A DNA stretch of 64,000 nt from Mangrovibacterium diazotrophicum (GTDB taxonomy: Bacteria; Bacteroidota; Bacteroidia; Bacteroidales; Prolixibacteraceae), in assembly GCF_003610535.1 (NCBI RefSeq), contig NZ_RAPN01000006.1, positions 124,001 through 188,000 of the forward strand, in the 5' to 3' direction. The notes beneath the pieces are model-generated. The model saw nothing but the letters and a program-made list of their open reading frames with translations, made no database searches and was not told the DNA's origin. Position 1 is the first letter of the stretch; the number at the start of each line of letters is the position of its first letter. A program made the position numbers and the translations under genes. Positions 46,921 to 57,700 of the stretch are shown in pieces.

Positions 46921-46953
46921 AAGCCCGCCACCAAGGGAGGCGGCGACGGGCTT
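46921..46953 (-). terminator. GC-rich hairpin after the M16 peptidase gene
   Basis: AAGCCCG / CGGGCTT outer arms with an inner CCACC/GGCGG-type pairing and a small bulge. On the minus strand ATTTGTTTC follows, a modest T tract. Confidence 0.55.
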
Positions 46954-47019
46954 GGGAGAAACTAATTCCGGGAAGAATAGTATTGTTAAGTTTTATACCG
47001 ACCGGGTTACGACTGCTGT

Positions 47020-49812
47020 TTAGCGCGGCATATAAACCAGGTCGAGAATCGCAGCATTGGCGATCAGCTCTTTGAGCATCTCATTCATGTAATCGCGGTC
47101 AACACTGTCGAGTGTATTTTTGAAAAAGTCTTTTTCGTCGTTGTTGGTTCCCAGTTCCACATAATCCTTCAGAATATTCAGGTAGTACTGGTTATTCTTC
47201 ATCGGCATGCCTTGCGGCTGATCGAACTTTTTCCGGAGTACCTCAAAATCTTCGGGGCTGATTCCATTCTCGCAAATGCTCACCAGCGACTCGTGCAGAA
47301 TGTCGTCCAATTCTTCTGCCCGCTCCGGGTCACATTCAAAGCGAATTTCGAAGTTGCAGTTCTTCGAGGTGGCTCGTTCCAGCCTGTTTGAAACCTGCAC
47401 ACCGTAAGTTCCGCGGTTCTTCTGGCGAATTTCGTTGTGCAGCTGCTCCTGCAGGTACGACTTCATCATGGCAAAACAAATGTTGTTTTTGAACGTGAAG
47501 TCGGCGGCCATGTCCAGGTTGTACACCACTCCGGCCTGGTTACCGGGAATATCGAAATGGCAGGTTTGCTTTCTGCGGCCCGGTCCCAGGCGATTCTCAA
47601 TCAGGGTCGCCGTTTCATTCCGACCTGTTGTCGGCAAGGAACCAATGTATTTCTCGGCCAGCTTTTTCGCTTTGCCCGAACCAATTCCACCGATAATATA
47701 AAAGGTGAAGTTGCCGGCATCCTGAAAACGATCAGCGTAAACCTTCTGCAACTGCTCCTGCGAAATGGCTGCGAACCAACTACTGTCGACCGGATGATAG
47801 CGATCGGCGCCATAACGCGCCAGGGCAATGGTATCGCTCAGCATGGTTTTGTAGGTCACCGGGGTTTGCTTAATGGAAACTCCGAGGTCAGCGTAGAGCT
47901 TATCAAACTTTTCGGAGTAGATTTCGGGACTGGTGAACTGGCCGTACAGCAACTGAAAGGCTGTTTCAACCTCGGCATATTTGCAAAGCACCACCACTTC
48001 CTCGTCGCGCTGGCCAATTTTCAACTGGCTTTGAATCTGCTTCGTTTTAAGCAGGTTTTCAAATTGCTCCTGCGAATAGCCGTTCACTCCGTAAGCCGGA
48101 GCAAAGCTTGTAAATACCATGCCATTCACCCAATCCGTTCCGTTCAGGTTCGAAAGTCCTCCGGGGCTGGTCGCGTAAACCACAATGCCATCGGCGGTAA
48201 AATTGCATTCTTTAAAAACGACCGTGGCTCCATTGGCCAGTGTCCATTTTTCAGCCACCAGATCAGCGATCTTTTCCGAAGCGACAACCTCCGAACCTTC
48301 GAGGCTGTCACCGGCCAACTGGCTTTCATCAGCCGCTTGATCGTCATCATCGTCTTTGCCCGGGATAACCGGGAACGCTTTGCAATTCAGTTCGCAGTCG
48401 AGCACCTGTTGCTTTGTCATCAGGCTGTCTTCCAGGTCGCCTTTCACCAAGATCGATTTATTGGGGCCCGAATACCAACGGTTAAGCTCGGCCTGCAAAT
48501 CGGCCAACGTGAGCCCGTCCACCAATTTTTGGAACGCCTTCAGGTTCGACTTTTCATCCAGCAAATCGACCTTGCTGATAAAGTTCTTTTTAATATTCTC
48601 GAAATGGTAATCGTTTGACAAGCCGTTGCGGGCATTCACCAGGTTCTTCAAACTTTCCTGCAATTTCTCTTTAAAGCTCGTGAACTCCTCTTCGGTGAAG
48701 CCATTTTCCAGCACATCTTTCTGCATGCCCAATGCCGCCTGCAAAGCTTCTTCGGCTTTTCCCTCATGGTAGGCCACATCAATGGTGTAGTTTCCGTAAC
48801 CGTATTGAATTGGCGCAAAGCTCAGCGACAACCGCACAAACTTTTCCCCGGCGTTTTTATCCTTGTCTTTATCGTCTTTCAGCAGTTTAGCCACTCGCTT
48901 TTGCAGCATGCCATTCAGCAAAACACCCATAAAGTTGTTGTCGGTGTTTTCGGTATAATCATGCCGGAAGCTAATTTGAACCGATTGCTCTTTAAGGTTC
49001 GCATCGCGAATCTCCTTGTAGTAAGTTTCGCTGTTATCGGGGATGCTGATGTGGTAGCGTTCTTTCGGGTTTTCTTTCGGGGGAAGCGTTGAGAACAGGT
49101 TGCGCACCTTCTCTTCGGTTTCAATCACATCAATATCGCCGACAATAACAATGGCTTGTAAGTCGGTGCGATACCAGGCATGATAGAAATCGATCAGCTC
49201 GTCGCGTGTAAAATTTTTGATGACTTCCGCCGGCCCAATAATATTTCGATCCGCAAATTTAGAGTGGTTATAAAGCACCGGTGAGGCCTGTTCGCTCAGA
49301 CGAAAATTCAGATTATTCCGGGTACGCATTTCTTCCAAAATAACCGGCCGCTCGGCTTCAACCCTGTCCGGGGCAAGGGTAATGCTGTGGCACCAGTCGT
49401 ACAAAATCAAGATACATTCGTCGCAAAAAGCGCGGTCGTTCGACGGGATGTTTGTAAAATGATAAACCGTTTGGTCGATGCCCGTGTAGGCGTTAATGTT
49501 ATAGGTCAACCCCTTGGCACTAAACTTCTCCATGATGGCATTGCCGGGGAAGTTTTGGGTTCCGTTAAAACACATGTGTTCCAGGAAGTGCGCCAAACCG
49601 GCCTGGTTGTCTTCTTCGAGAATTGCACCGACATCCTGAACCAGGTAAAAGTTTACCTTGCCCTGTGCACCGGGATTATGATAGAGGTAGTAGGTTAGTC
49701 CGTTTTTAAGTACACCTTTTTTGATTCCTGTGTTTGGATACACTTTCCCGGTTTGGGCATTGACCGAAGCCGCCAAAAGCAGGAAAGCCAATATCAACCT
49801 GATTTGTTTCAT
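47020..49812 (-). CDS. M16 family zinc metallopeptidase (pitrilysin-like), exported
   Basis: The 930-residue protein has a signal peptide (MKQIRLILAFLLLAASVNAQ). The inverted zinc motif HFLEH is at residues 75-79 in AGLAHFLEHMCFNGTQNFP. The third-ligand Glu region follows, then the inactive second M16 half with its repeated M16_C domains (FYHAWYRTDLQAIVIVGD in the first half, YADRFQDAGNFTFYIIGG in the second). The two-halves-in-one-chain length is typical of the PqqL/pitrilysin branch. It degrades peptides inside its chamber, in the periplasm or on the membrane. Monocistronic between two hairpins. Confidence 0.93.
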   Translation of the reverse strand: MKQIRLILAFLLLAASVNAQTGKVYPNTGIKKGVLKNGLTYYLYHNPGAQGKVNFYLVQDVGAILEEDNQAGLAHFLEHMCFNGTQNFPGNAIMEKFSAKGLTYNINAYTGIDQTVYHFTNIPSNDRAFCDECILILYDWCHSITLAPDRVEAERPVILEEMRTRNNLNFRLSEQASPVLYNHSKFADRNIIGPAEVIKNFTRDELIDFYHAWYRTDLQAIVIVGDIDVIETEEKVRNLFSTLPPKENPKERYHISIPDNSETYYKEIRDANLKEQSVQISFRHDYTENTDNNFMGVLLNGMLQKRVAKLLKDDKDKDKNAGEKFVRLSLSFAPIQYGYGNYTIDVAYHEGKAEEALQAALGMQKDVLENGFTEEEFTSFKEKLQESLKNLVNARNGLSNDYHFENIKKNFISKVDLLDEKSNLKAFQKLVDGLTLADLQAELNRWYSGPNKSILVKGDLEDSLMTKQQVLDCELNCKAFPVIPGKDDDDDQAADESQLAGDSLEGSEVVASEKIADLVAEKWTLANGATVVFKECNFTADGIVVYATSPGGLSNLNGTDWVNGMVFTSFAPAYGVNGYSQEQFENLLKTKQIQSQLKIGQRDEEVVVLCKYAEVETAFQLLYGQFTSPEIYSEKFDKLYADLGVSIKQTPVTYKTMLSDTIALARYGADRYHPVDSSWFAAISQEQLQKVYADRFQDAGNFTFYIIGGIGSGKAKKLAEKYIGSLPTTGRNETATLIENRLGPGRRKQTCHFDIPGNQAGVVYNLDMAADFTFKNNICFAMMKSYLQEQLHNEIRQKNRGTYGVQVSNRLERATSKNCNFEIRFECDPERAEELDDILHESLVSICENGISPEDFEVLRKKFDQPQGMPMKNNQYYLNILKDYVELGTNNDEKDFFKNTLDSVDRDYMNEMLKELIANAAILDLVYMPR

Positions 49813-49833
49813 AAAATACGCTTAGCCTAAAAA

Positions 49834-49872
49834 AGAGAGCGAGCACCGGCACGGTACCGGCGCAAGCTCTCT
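49834..49872 (-). terminator. terminator of the second ECF-controlled Sus operon
   Basis: On the minus strand AGAGAGC / GCTCTCT arms enclose an inner CCGG-TACC-GTGCCGG structure and are followed by TTTTTTAGG. Confidence 0.75.
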
Positions 49873-49885
49873 GGGGTTATCACTC

Positions 49886-51388
49886 TTAAAGAACGGGTAC
49901 AAAATTGCCAATCGCCACGTAGTTCGTTGAACTTGATTCAACATCGCGAACGATCATTTTAATATATCGAACCGTCTTCGGTTCGGCCATGTGGGCAATG
50001 GTTACTTCGCCCGGTGCACCACCAACATTCATGGTTGCCTGGTAGAAAGCGGTTTCCCACTTGTCACCGTCGGCCGACACATGCACTTCGATGGTTGATG
50101 GAAGATAACTGCGTACAAAACGCGAGGTTGACTGGTAGAACTGGAAGCCTTTCACTTCTTTCAGCTCGTTCATGTCGTAAGTAATCTCGTGCGTTTCCAA
50201 GGTGCCCGACTGCGGAATTGACTGCCAGTCGTTGTACGAGCCCAGCATGTTCTCCAACTCGTAAGGGTGGTTGTCTGCCGGGTCTTCATTTTCGTAATAA
50301 TCCGGGTTGTTGATGGTCAACACCCACGAGCTGGCATCAGCCGGAACCGAAACTGCCGGTGGCGGGTTTGTTGAATGAAGCGTTTCAAAATCCAGGCTGT
50401 CCTTGATTAAGAACTGGTTTCCGTAAATATCAACCGTGATTCCTTTTATGTCGTGCATTTTGCGCAAAGCGAATAAACTGGCATCCACGTCGGTAATTTT
50501 ACTCACATAAGAGGCGCTCGAGATGTAGGTTGAAGCCGAGTTCATCCGGCGTTTACCCAACACAACATGCTCCAGATTGGGCAAATAAAGGATATCTTCC
50601 AAACTGTTAACGTTATAGTCGATGTACAAAGTTGTGAGTGTGTCAAGCTGCTCATCGCTCACATCCTGCATGTCGAACTGCTCGCGCATGGCCCCGATGA
50701 ATGCACCCGACCAGCTTCGCTTTTCGCGATCCAGCACATAAGGTTCAACCGGGATTTCATCAATGCATTCGGTCAAATTCATGGTGCCACTCATGGTCAC
50801 ATCGCTACCGGCATCCACTCCTGAAATCTGCAAACGGCCCAATTCAAAATCTTCGGATGTAATGGCGCGGGTCATCGCTTCACCACCCGATGTATAAGAG
50901 ATCTCCGCATTGTAAATGTCTCCCCCTGCTTCGTAAAGCATAACAATCAGCTCCTCATCAACAAAGAAGAATTTCTTTTCCACGGTGCTGAACATCTCGA
51001 TCAGGCTGCTGCTCGCCGTGAAGGGTTTCCCGTACACTTCAACCGGGAACGACTCAACGCCTCTGTTATCGATTGCAGTAACCGTGAACTTGTAACTTTG
51101 GTTGGTGAAAACCGGCAGGGTTTCGTACACTTCGGTACCGGCAGCCAAAATCACACTATCCGGCGATTCTTTCTCACCTTCCCACTTTACTTTGATATTC
51201 TCGATGGCTGCGTCCACACTATTGGTCCATGTCAGGCGGAAGCGGTTCCAGCCTTGTTCCAACACTAAGTCTGAGCATTTCCCCACATACCGTTCCTTGG
51301 GCGTATTGTATTCCGAATAGGTATCCTCCATGCTTTCGCAAGCAACAAGGGAGATGGCAATGCTCAACAGATATATTAATCTTTTCAT
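49886..51388 (-). CDS. DUF4998-like lipoprotein with C-terminal discoidin-type domain
   Basis: The 500-residue lipoprotein (lipobox SLVAC, then ESMEDTYSEY, acidic as in surface lipoproteins) has fibronectin-like N-terminal sequence (GWNRFRLTWTNSVDAAIENIKVKW). This and its place after a SusD and DUF4959-type gene match DUF4998 proteins. The C-terminal quarter (WQSIPQSGTLETHEI, IEVHVSADGDKWETAFY, KTVRYIKMIVRD) is an F5/8 type C-like carbohydrate-binding fold. It probably binds the glycan at the surface, analogous to SusE/F. Function inferred from context; the ligand is unknown. It ends the operon. Confidence 0.75.
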   Translation of the reverse strand: MKRLIYLLSIAISLVACESMEDTYSEYNTPKERYVGKCSDLVLEQGWNRFRLTWTNSVDAAIENIKVKWEGEKESPDSVILAAGTEVYETLPVFTNQSYKFTVTAIDNRGVESFPVEVYGKPFTASSSLIEMFSTVEKKFFFVDEELIVMLYEAGGDIYNAEISYTSGGEAMTRAITSEDFELGRLQISGVDAGSDVTMSGTMNLTECIDEIPVEPYVLDREKRSWSGAFIGAMREQFDMQDVSDEQLDTLTTLYIDYNVNSLEDILYLPNLEHVVLGKRRMNSASTYISSASYVSKITDVDASLFALRKMHDIKGITVDIYGNQFLIKDSLDFETLHSTNPPPAVSVPADASSWVLTINNPDYYENEDPADNHPYELENMLGSYNDWQSIPQSGTLETHEITYDMNELKEVKGFQFYQSTSRFVRSYLPSTIEVHVSADGDKWETAFYQATMNVGGAPGEVTIAHMAEPKTVRYIKMIVRDVESSSTNYVAIGNFVPVL

Positions 51389-51401
51389 TTGCTTCAGATT
51401 T

Positions 51402-52724
51402 TTATTCAGGTTTCACATAAACTTCCAACTCTTCCATTCCGAACACGCCGGTCAACCCATAGTTACCCGAATAGTAAGTTTCGTTGATTTTCACTTTCAG
51501 GTAGCGATACGAAAGTCCGGTAATATCACAGTTCAACTGGATATAGTTCGGATCGGAGTCCTGGAAGAGGTCGTACTCGTCAACAGTCAGGTAAGTTTCT
51601 TCATCAAATGCAGGAGCCGTCCAACGCGATTCACGATCGAGCGTTGCCGATTCGTAAAACGATGAAATCTCGTCCCACTCAGCCTCCGGCGCATCAGTAT
51701 CGTTTGTCCCGTAAAGCGTCACACTGTTCGGATAGAAAAACTGGTATTCGAGTTTCATTGTCATTAAGGTTCGCCCTGACGTGAAACTGTTCGGGATTTT
51801 AGCACTCAGGTGCGAGTAGATGCGAATCCAGGCAATCTCGTGCTCGTTTTGCAGGTCGAGCGTGATGACATTGTTTCCGTCAAATTCTGCTCCCGCTAAC
51901 GATCGATAGCTGTAATCCTTCTTATCATCTCCCTTTAGCAAACATTGTGAGCCGCGAACATCACCATCGAACAAGTACATCCAGCCTCGTTTTTTCGTAT
52001 CATTTTCTTCCGATGATCCCGAGAATCCAATGTTGCCCGAAGGGAACTGTCCTGCGTGAGAAACAGCAACATCTTCGAAGATTTTCTTTTTAACTACATT
52101 ACCACGAGCATCTTCCGATTTAACAATCACGGTCACTGCATCTATCGACTCATCTTCCAGGTCGGCGTATTTTACGGTGTAGCCATCCGCTGCAAAAGGA
52201 AGCGAGCTCACCAAAAGCGAGTCAATCAGGTTGGTTTTCGGGTTAACACCAATGTAATAGATGTTGACGATCCCTTCAGCACGGCCTTCAAAAGCCGGAT
52301 AACTCACACGGAATCCGTTCCAGTGCGGGTTCACTTCCAGCTCGTCGAACACACTGAATGCAGCACTCGACTTGGTATTGAAGGTGCGGGTCACGGTTTC
52401 GGAAGCATTTCCTTCAAGGTCAAGCAGGCTGATTTCAACCGGAACTTCAGTTTGTGCTTCATTGAATCCAAATAACTCCAGTTGGTTGTTTGTGTGTGTT
52501 CCCTTAACAACCAGCTCCTGTCCCTTGTAGTCCTTGTACTTGGCCTGAATACCGTAAATAGCGGTATTGGCGGGTAAGCTGTAATTCAGATACGCGCCTC
52601 CTTCGAACGGCTCGAACGAAACCGCCAAATCGGCCAGGTCAACGTCAAACAGCAGCTTCTCGTCGTCGGAACACGAAAACAAGAGGCTTGCCATGAATAA
52701 GATTAGAAAATATTTTTTCATCAT
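51402..52724 (-). CDS. DUF4959/DUF5126/DUF5000-type surface lipoprotein
   Basis: The 440-residue lipoprotein LLFSCSDDEKLL has a textbook Bacteroidetes surface-export signal (Ser-Asp-Asp-Glu after Cys). The N-terminal part (FEGGAYLNYSLPANTAIYGI, then YKDYKGQELVVKGTHTNN) fits DUF4959. A middle domain follows (NPHWNGFRVSYPAFEGRAEG), then a C-terminal discoidin-like domain (EIAWIRIYSHLSAKIPNSF, YRYLKVKINETYYSGNYG). It lies 59 bases after the susD-like gene and 13 bases before the next lipoprotein. The role is presumably capture of the same glycan; no catalytic motif is seen. Confidence 0.78.
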   Translation of the reverse strand: MMKKYFLILFMASLLFSCSDDEKLLFDVDLADLAVSFEPFEGGAYLNYSLPANTAIYGIQAKYKDYKGQELVVKGTHTNNQLELFGFNEAQTEVPVEISLLDLEGNASETVTRTFNTKSSAAFSVFDELEVNPHWNGFRVSYPAFEGRAEGIVNIYYIGVNPKTNLIDSLLVSSLPFAADGYTVKYADLEDESIDAVTVIVKSEDARGNVVKKKIFEDVAVSHAGQFPSGNIGFSGSSEENDTKKRGWMYLFDGDVRGSQCLLKGDDKKDYSYRSLAGAEFDGNNVITLDLQNEHEIAWIRIYSHLSAKIPNSFTSGRTLMTMKLEYQFFYPNSVTLYGTNDTDAPEAEWDEISSFYESATLDRESRWTAPAFDEETYLTVDEYDLFQDSDPNYIQLNCDITGLSYRYLKVKINETYYSGNYGLTGVFGMEELEVYVKPE

Positions 52725-52783
52725 TTTACTTTTTACTGTTGGTTAGTAAGAGCCTGCGTGTGCAGGCGTAAACTTGCGGCACA

Positions 52784-54718
52784 TTACCAGCCCGGGTTCT
52801 GCACAACGTTTGCCCGCAGCACTTCCTCGTCTTCAATTGGCCAGAAATAGTCTCGTGGCGAGCTGAAGCGGTTGGATGTCCAGACTTCAACCGGTCCGTT
52901 GAACTGGTTGTAGAATTGGGCGCCTTTTTCACCCAGCACGTTCCATCCTTTTACCGGCTGCGACAGGTATTCGTGTGCAATTTTCCAGCGTTTCAAATCC
53001 CAGTAGCGTTGACCTTCGAAACACAACTCGATCATGCGTTCCTGGCGGATGATATCTCGCAGAGCCTCCTGGTTTTCAATTTTGGCCGGATTTTTAGCAT
53101 ACACTTCCCAGGCTTCCTGAATGTCGGGAACACCCGCGCGTTTGCGAATCACATTCAATGCTTCGTACACTTTCTCTGAAGGACCTTCGAATTCATTCCA
53201 CGCTTCAGCTTGCATCAGGTAAACCTCGGCTAAACGCATTTTGGGGAATGGGGCAACCGGTTTGATCGCAGTTGTGCTTCGGTCTGTGTAGTTACTGCTG
53301 TGAACATGTTTCTTCACCCAATACCCCGTGATATTCAGTCGGTCGGTCGGTTTTACCACCAGCTCTTCAAAGCCGTTTCGCCCGCCACGGTAAGGTTCCA
53401 TCACCATGTATTCGTCCTTGCGTTTCCACACACCACCGTCGAAACCAATGTTGGCATAGAAACGTGGCTCGCGACGCAAGTGCAGTTTCAGCACGTCTTT
53501 GTTCAGTGCCACAATGTTATTGTATCGGAAATCCGACTCGGAGCCAATTTCGTAACGACCCGAGAAATCCCAGTTTTTATCTTCGTCAATCGGCAAGCCG
53601 TTTTCGGTGTAGAAGAGCTCTACCATGGTCATCGTCGGACTCACCAAACCAATATTGTAGCTTGCTGAAGTTTCCAAAGTTTCGTCCACGCTTGAGAAAC
53701 GTGGCAAACGAGTCATAATATCCGCTTCTACAAGTGAGTACGTTCCGTGTAATAGTTCATCCGATCCGAAGGCAATCGGCATGACTGAAAGTTGAATATC
53801 TCTCACCCGGTTCACCAACTCCGAACCTTCTGCGTTGTAACCGTCATACAACGATTTACCGCGTTGCTCGCAGAAAGCCACAGCTTCATCAGCTGCAATA
53901 GCTGCCCGCTCCCATTTTTTCGGATCGTAGTCGGCACTAAACAGTTGCTCACCATCGCGGTTTGTGAAGTTCGAATACCATGGATTACCGTTAAACAACG
54001 GACTGGCAGCCCACAGCAAAACCTTGGCTTTATATGCATAAACCGACTCGCGATTCAACAATCCTGCTTCGTACATGGGTTGTTCGGCAAAAGTTTGAAT
54101 CCCCAATTCAATGGCTTCATCAAACAACTGAACGATGGTATTTACACAAGTATCAATAGGCGAGCGTGGCAGCTGCATTTCCTCCATTGATGCTTCCACG
54201 TCAATATTCTCAGGAACCAGGGTGATGGGGCCGTACATTTTCATCAGCTCGAAGTAGTATAGCGCTTTAATGGCTTTTGCACTCGCTTTGTACTCCGATT
54301 TTTCTTCCTGGGTCATGTTGTACACGTTGTCAACGTTCTCGATAAAGTCGTTACATTGACGAATCGCTTCGTAGTAATTTTGCGATGCTCCCCAGGTTCC
54401 CATAATTGGATTCGATGCGCTTAACGAACCGGTTGCAATATCGAAAGCAGGAATTGTAACCCCTCCCGAAAGTGTTGAATTTCGCAAGAGCTGCCCGGTT
54501 GTCATTTCGTCGCCCGCAGCCACACCCGGATCACGGAACATGGAACCAGAATTTAAATAGTATTTGTAGCATCCGTAGAAATAGCTCATGGCCGATTGCT
54601 TCTTCTCGAAGACCGACTCAAGGGTTCGGATATCGTCCTCGGGCACAACATCCAGGTACTTATCGCACGAGGTCAGCGCCAGAAGGCCAATCATGGAATA
54701 TAGTATTCTCTTTTTCAT
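52784..54718 (-). CDS. RagB/SusD family outer membrane lipoprotein (third Sus unit)
   Basis: The 644-residue SusD homologue starts best at 54718, where MKKRILYSMIGLLALTSC gives a short lipoprotein signal; an in-frame ATG six codons earlier adds MKRYNE. Motifs are KYLDVVPEDDIRTLESVF, AKAIKALYYFELMKMYGP (the AxxLRAxxYxxL equivalent), LRDIIRQERMIELCFEGQRYWDLKRW and the ending VVQNPGW. The protein is longer than typical starch SusD, as in units for larger or host-type glycans. Partner of the adjacent SusC. The substrate cannot be read from the sequence because no glycosidase is encoded with it. Confidence 0.93.
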   Translation of the reverse strand: MKKRILYSMIGLLALTSCDKYLDVVPEDDIRTLESVFEKKQSAMSYFYGCYKYYLNSGSMFRDPGVAAGDEMTTGQLLRNSTLSGGVTIPAFDIATGSLSASNPIMGTWGASQNYYEAIRQCNDFIENVDNVYNMTQEEKSEYKASAKAIKALYYFELMKMYGPITLVPENIDVEASMEEMQLPRSPIDTCVNTIVQLFDEAIELGIQTFAEQPMYEAGLLNRESVYAYKAKVLLWAASPLFNGNPWYSNFTNRDGEQLFSADYDPKKWERAAIAADEAVAFCEQRGKSLYDGYNAEGSELVNRVRDIQLSVMPIAFGSDELLHGTYSLVEADIMTRLPRFSSVDETLETSASYNIGLVSPTMTMVELFYTENGLPIDEDKNWDFSGRYEIGSESDFRYNNIVALNKDVLKLHLRREPRFYANIGFDGGVWKRKDEYMVMEPYRGGRNGFEELVVKPTDRLNITGYWVKKHVHSSNYTDRSTTAIKPVAPFPKMRLAEVYLMQAEAWNEFEGPSEKVYEALNVIRKRAGVPDIQEAWEVYAKNPAKIENQEALRDIIRQERMIELCFEGQRYWDLKRWKIAHEYLSQPVKGWNVLGEKGAQFYNQFNGPVEVWTSNRFSSPRDYFWPIEDEEVLRANVVQNPGW

Positions 54719-54738
54719 CTCGTTATATCTTTTCAATT

Positions 54739-57700
54739 TTAGAAACTAATGTTACAGCCAAGGGAAAAAGACCGTTGGATCGGATAGTTAAATCCGCTTG
54801 ATCCCAACTCGATATCCCACAGTTTGAAATCACTGATCAGGAACGGATTCGTTGCCCGGGCGTACAGTTTGAAATTGTCAATCTTGTATTTCTTAATCCA
54901 GTTTTTGCTGAGGTAGTAAGAAACTTCAATTTGCTTACAGCGCAGGAATTGTCCTTCGCGCATGAAATAGGTACTCTTGCGGCGCTCGGTATTGGCGTAA
55001 TCTTCCTGCGGGTTGTGATAAACAATACTCTCAGTCGATAATTTAGGCCAGAACGAGTGATCTGCATGATTCTCTTCCGTCCAGTGCGAATCAGCAATCG
55101 CTGTCAACACAGCACGGTTGTTCACAAAAGGCGAAATTTGAGCCGGGTTGATGAAGAAGGTTCTGTTGCCTGCTCCCTGGAACGCCATCGAAAACTCGAA
55201 GCTCTTGTAGTGGAAGAATGCATTGAAACCGTAAATCAAGCGTGGTGTTTCCGGATACCCGGCCATAACAGCATCGTTGATATCAATTTTCCCGTTCTTG
55301 TCCACATCCTTGTAGCGAATGTCGCCGGGCTCTACGATTCCGTCCTGCACCGGAGCGTTGTCAATTTCATCCCAGTCCTGGAACAAACCTTCAGCGATGT
55401 AGGCAAAACTTTGCGAAATATCGTGGCCCACACGTTTCTGCCAATCAGGCTTGCCACCTGGTTCTTCCACTTCTTTGAAAGTTGCTTTGTTGTATGTGAT
55501 TGTTCCGTTCAGGATCATCCATAAATCTGAGCTAAAGGCATGCTGAACTTTTCCCGAGAAATCGAAACCTTGCGACTTCACTTTACCGAAGTTATCCAGC
55601 GGTGGTTGAATTAAACCAACTGATGCAGGGATGGTATAGCGGTAGTCGTAAATGTTGTGGCGAACAGCATGGTAAGCATCCACGTTCATTTCGACGACAC
55701 CTTTAAACAGTTTTACATCTAAACCGAAGTTCAATTGTTCATTGGTTTCCCATTTTGTATTTTCTTTCGCATAGCTGTTGACCACGATGTATGATTGGCC
55801 ATATGAAGGTTCGCCAACCAGGATGTTGCCACCACCGTCAATATCTTCCAGGTAAAGGAAACGCGGGTCGTTAATTACACCGTCGTTACCAGTAATACCA
55901 TACGACGCACGCAACTTGGCAAAATCCAACCAATTGCTTGCCGAGCGGAGGAAGTTCTCGCGCGAGAAAATCCACGCACCACCAACTGCAGGAAAGTAAC
56001 CAATGCGGTTTCCGGCAGCGAAACGCTCTGAACCGTTCACACCCAAACTACCTTCAATAAAGTAGCGATCCTTGTAGCCATAGGTTGCACGACCGGCCAA
56101 ACCAATGTTCCGGTAAGGTAAACTTCCCATCAGGTCGTCCGGTGCCGAGTCATCTTTCTGGCGGGCAGTAAAAGCGCCGGTAAAGCTGGTTTGATGTTCG
56201 CCCCAGGCAGCAGTGTGCAACACACGCAACTGGTAGTCCATGATGGTCTCAGCGTAGCTTCCGCTTAAACCGGTTTTTTTCGACAGCTTGTTATCTTCCT
56301 GTCCCGGATTCGACGCACTCAACCAGAATTCACCGGTTGCATAGTCGTATTTACGGAGTGTATAAAGTGCTGGCGTTGTGGTGTACACGTTATCGAAGTA
56401 ACCAGTTTTAGTCAAGGCAACACTTGCACGCAACTCCAGGCCTTTAACAAAACTTGCCAGACTTTGAATGTATTCAAACTGGTTGATGGTTGAATATCTC
56501 ACCCGGTCGCGATACCCTTTGTGAATTTCCGCGTATGGGTTGTCGATAATTCCGGTTTGGGAATCGATTCCGCGACCACCAAAACGGATGTGAGGCCAGC
56601 TGTACTCTTCGTCAGCCGGGTAAACCGGTGCGTAATCAACCGGGCTTGCGTTGAAAGCCAAAGCGTAAGCTGTTCTCACGTCAGCGACCGTACCGTGATA
56701 GTTGTCGTAGGTCGAGAACGAATTCATATTCAGCTTTGCGCTTTTATTCAGGTCGGCATTCAGGTTGACGCGGAAGTTGGTTTGCTTGTTCGAGATGTTA
56801 CAATCGAACTGGTTCAACGGGTCTGTTTTGATCAAACCGTTGTTATCGTTGTGGTTCATCGAAACGTAGTACTGCACTTTTGCGCTACCACCACGTACAT
56901 TCAGCCCGTAGTGATTGTTGATACTGTAATCTTTGAACAGAATGTCGTACCAGTCGTTGCCCGGGTTTACCCAGCTTGGGTAACGGGGATCGTTGGTCGC
57001 TTCGATACGCTCGTTCGAATAAACCGGCTGGTCGCTGATTCCGCGGCCCATAATAGCCTGGTTGAACAAGCGCATGTATTCTTTCGGGTCGACCACATCA
57101 ATTTCATCGGTCGGGCGACTTAATATTTTCTCATAGTTGAAAGTAGTACGGATGTTTCCTTCTTTCCCTTTCTTGGTTTTTACATAGATGACACCGTTGG
57201 CACCGCGGGCACCATACATGGCTGTTGCCGAAGCATCCTTCATCACGTTGAATGACTCGATATCATCCGGGTCGATACGTGCCAGATCAAGCTTCGAAAT
57301 TTCAATCCCATCCAATAAAATCAACGGGTCGATATTAGCTCCTGTTGCATACGAGGTAATCCCGCGAATGTAGAACTTGGTGTTCATTTCATCGTCAGTC
57401 AGCGCACCGGGTGCACCACCGGTGTTCCAGCCAATTACGCCGGAAATCTTTCCGGCAAAAGAAGAGGTCAGGTCACTGTCTGAACTTTTTAAGTCGCCGG
57501 ATTTAACGGAAGTAATAGCCGATACCATGCTCTCTTTCTTTTGAGCACCAAATGCAACAACGGCAACTTCGTCAATGTCTTCCACTTCGGGCACCAGCTT
57601 CACATCGATTTTGGCTTTTGCTTCCACCAAAACAATCTGGCTCTTGTAGCCGATAAACGAGAAACGCAAAACATCGTCAGACTTGGCTTTCACGGTGTAA

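Noticed and set aside
47437-48618. 393-residue plus-strand frame
   Set aside because: Antisense to the M16 peptidase; long only because of codon bias in the real gene.
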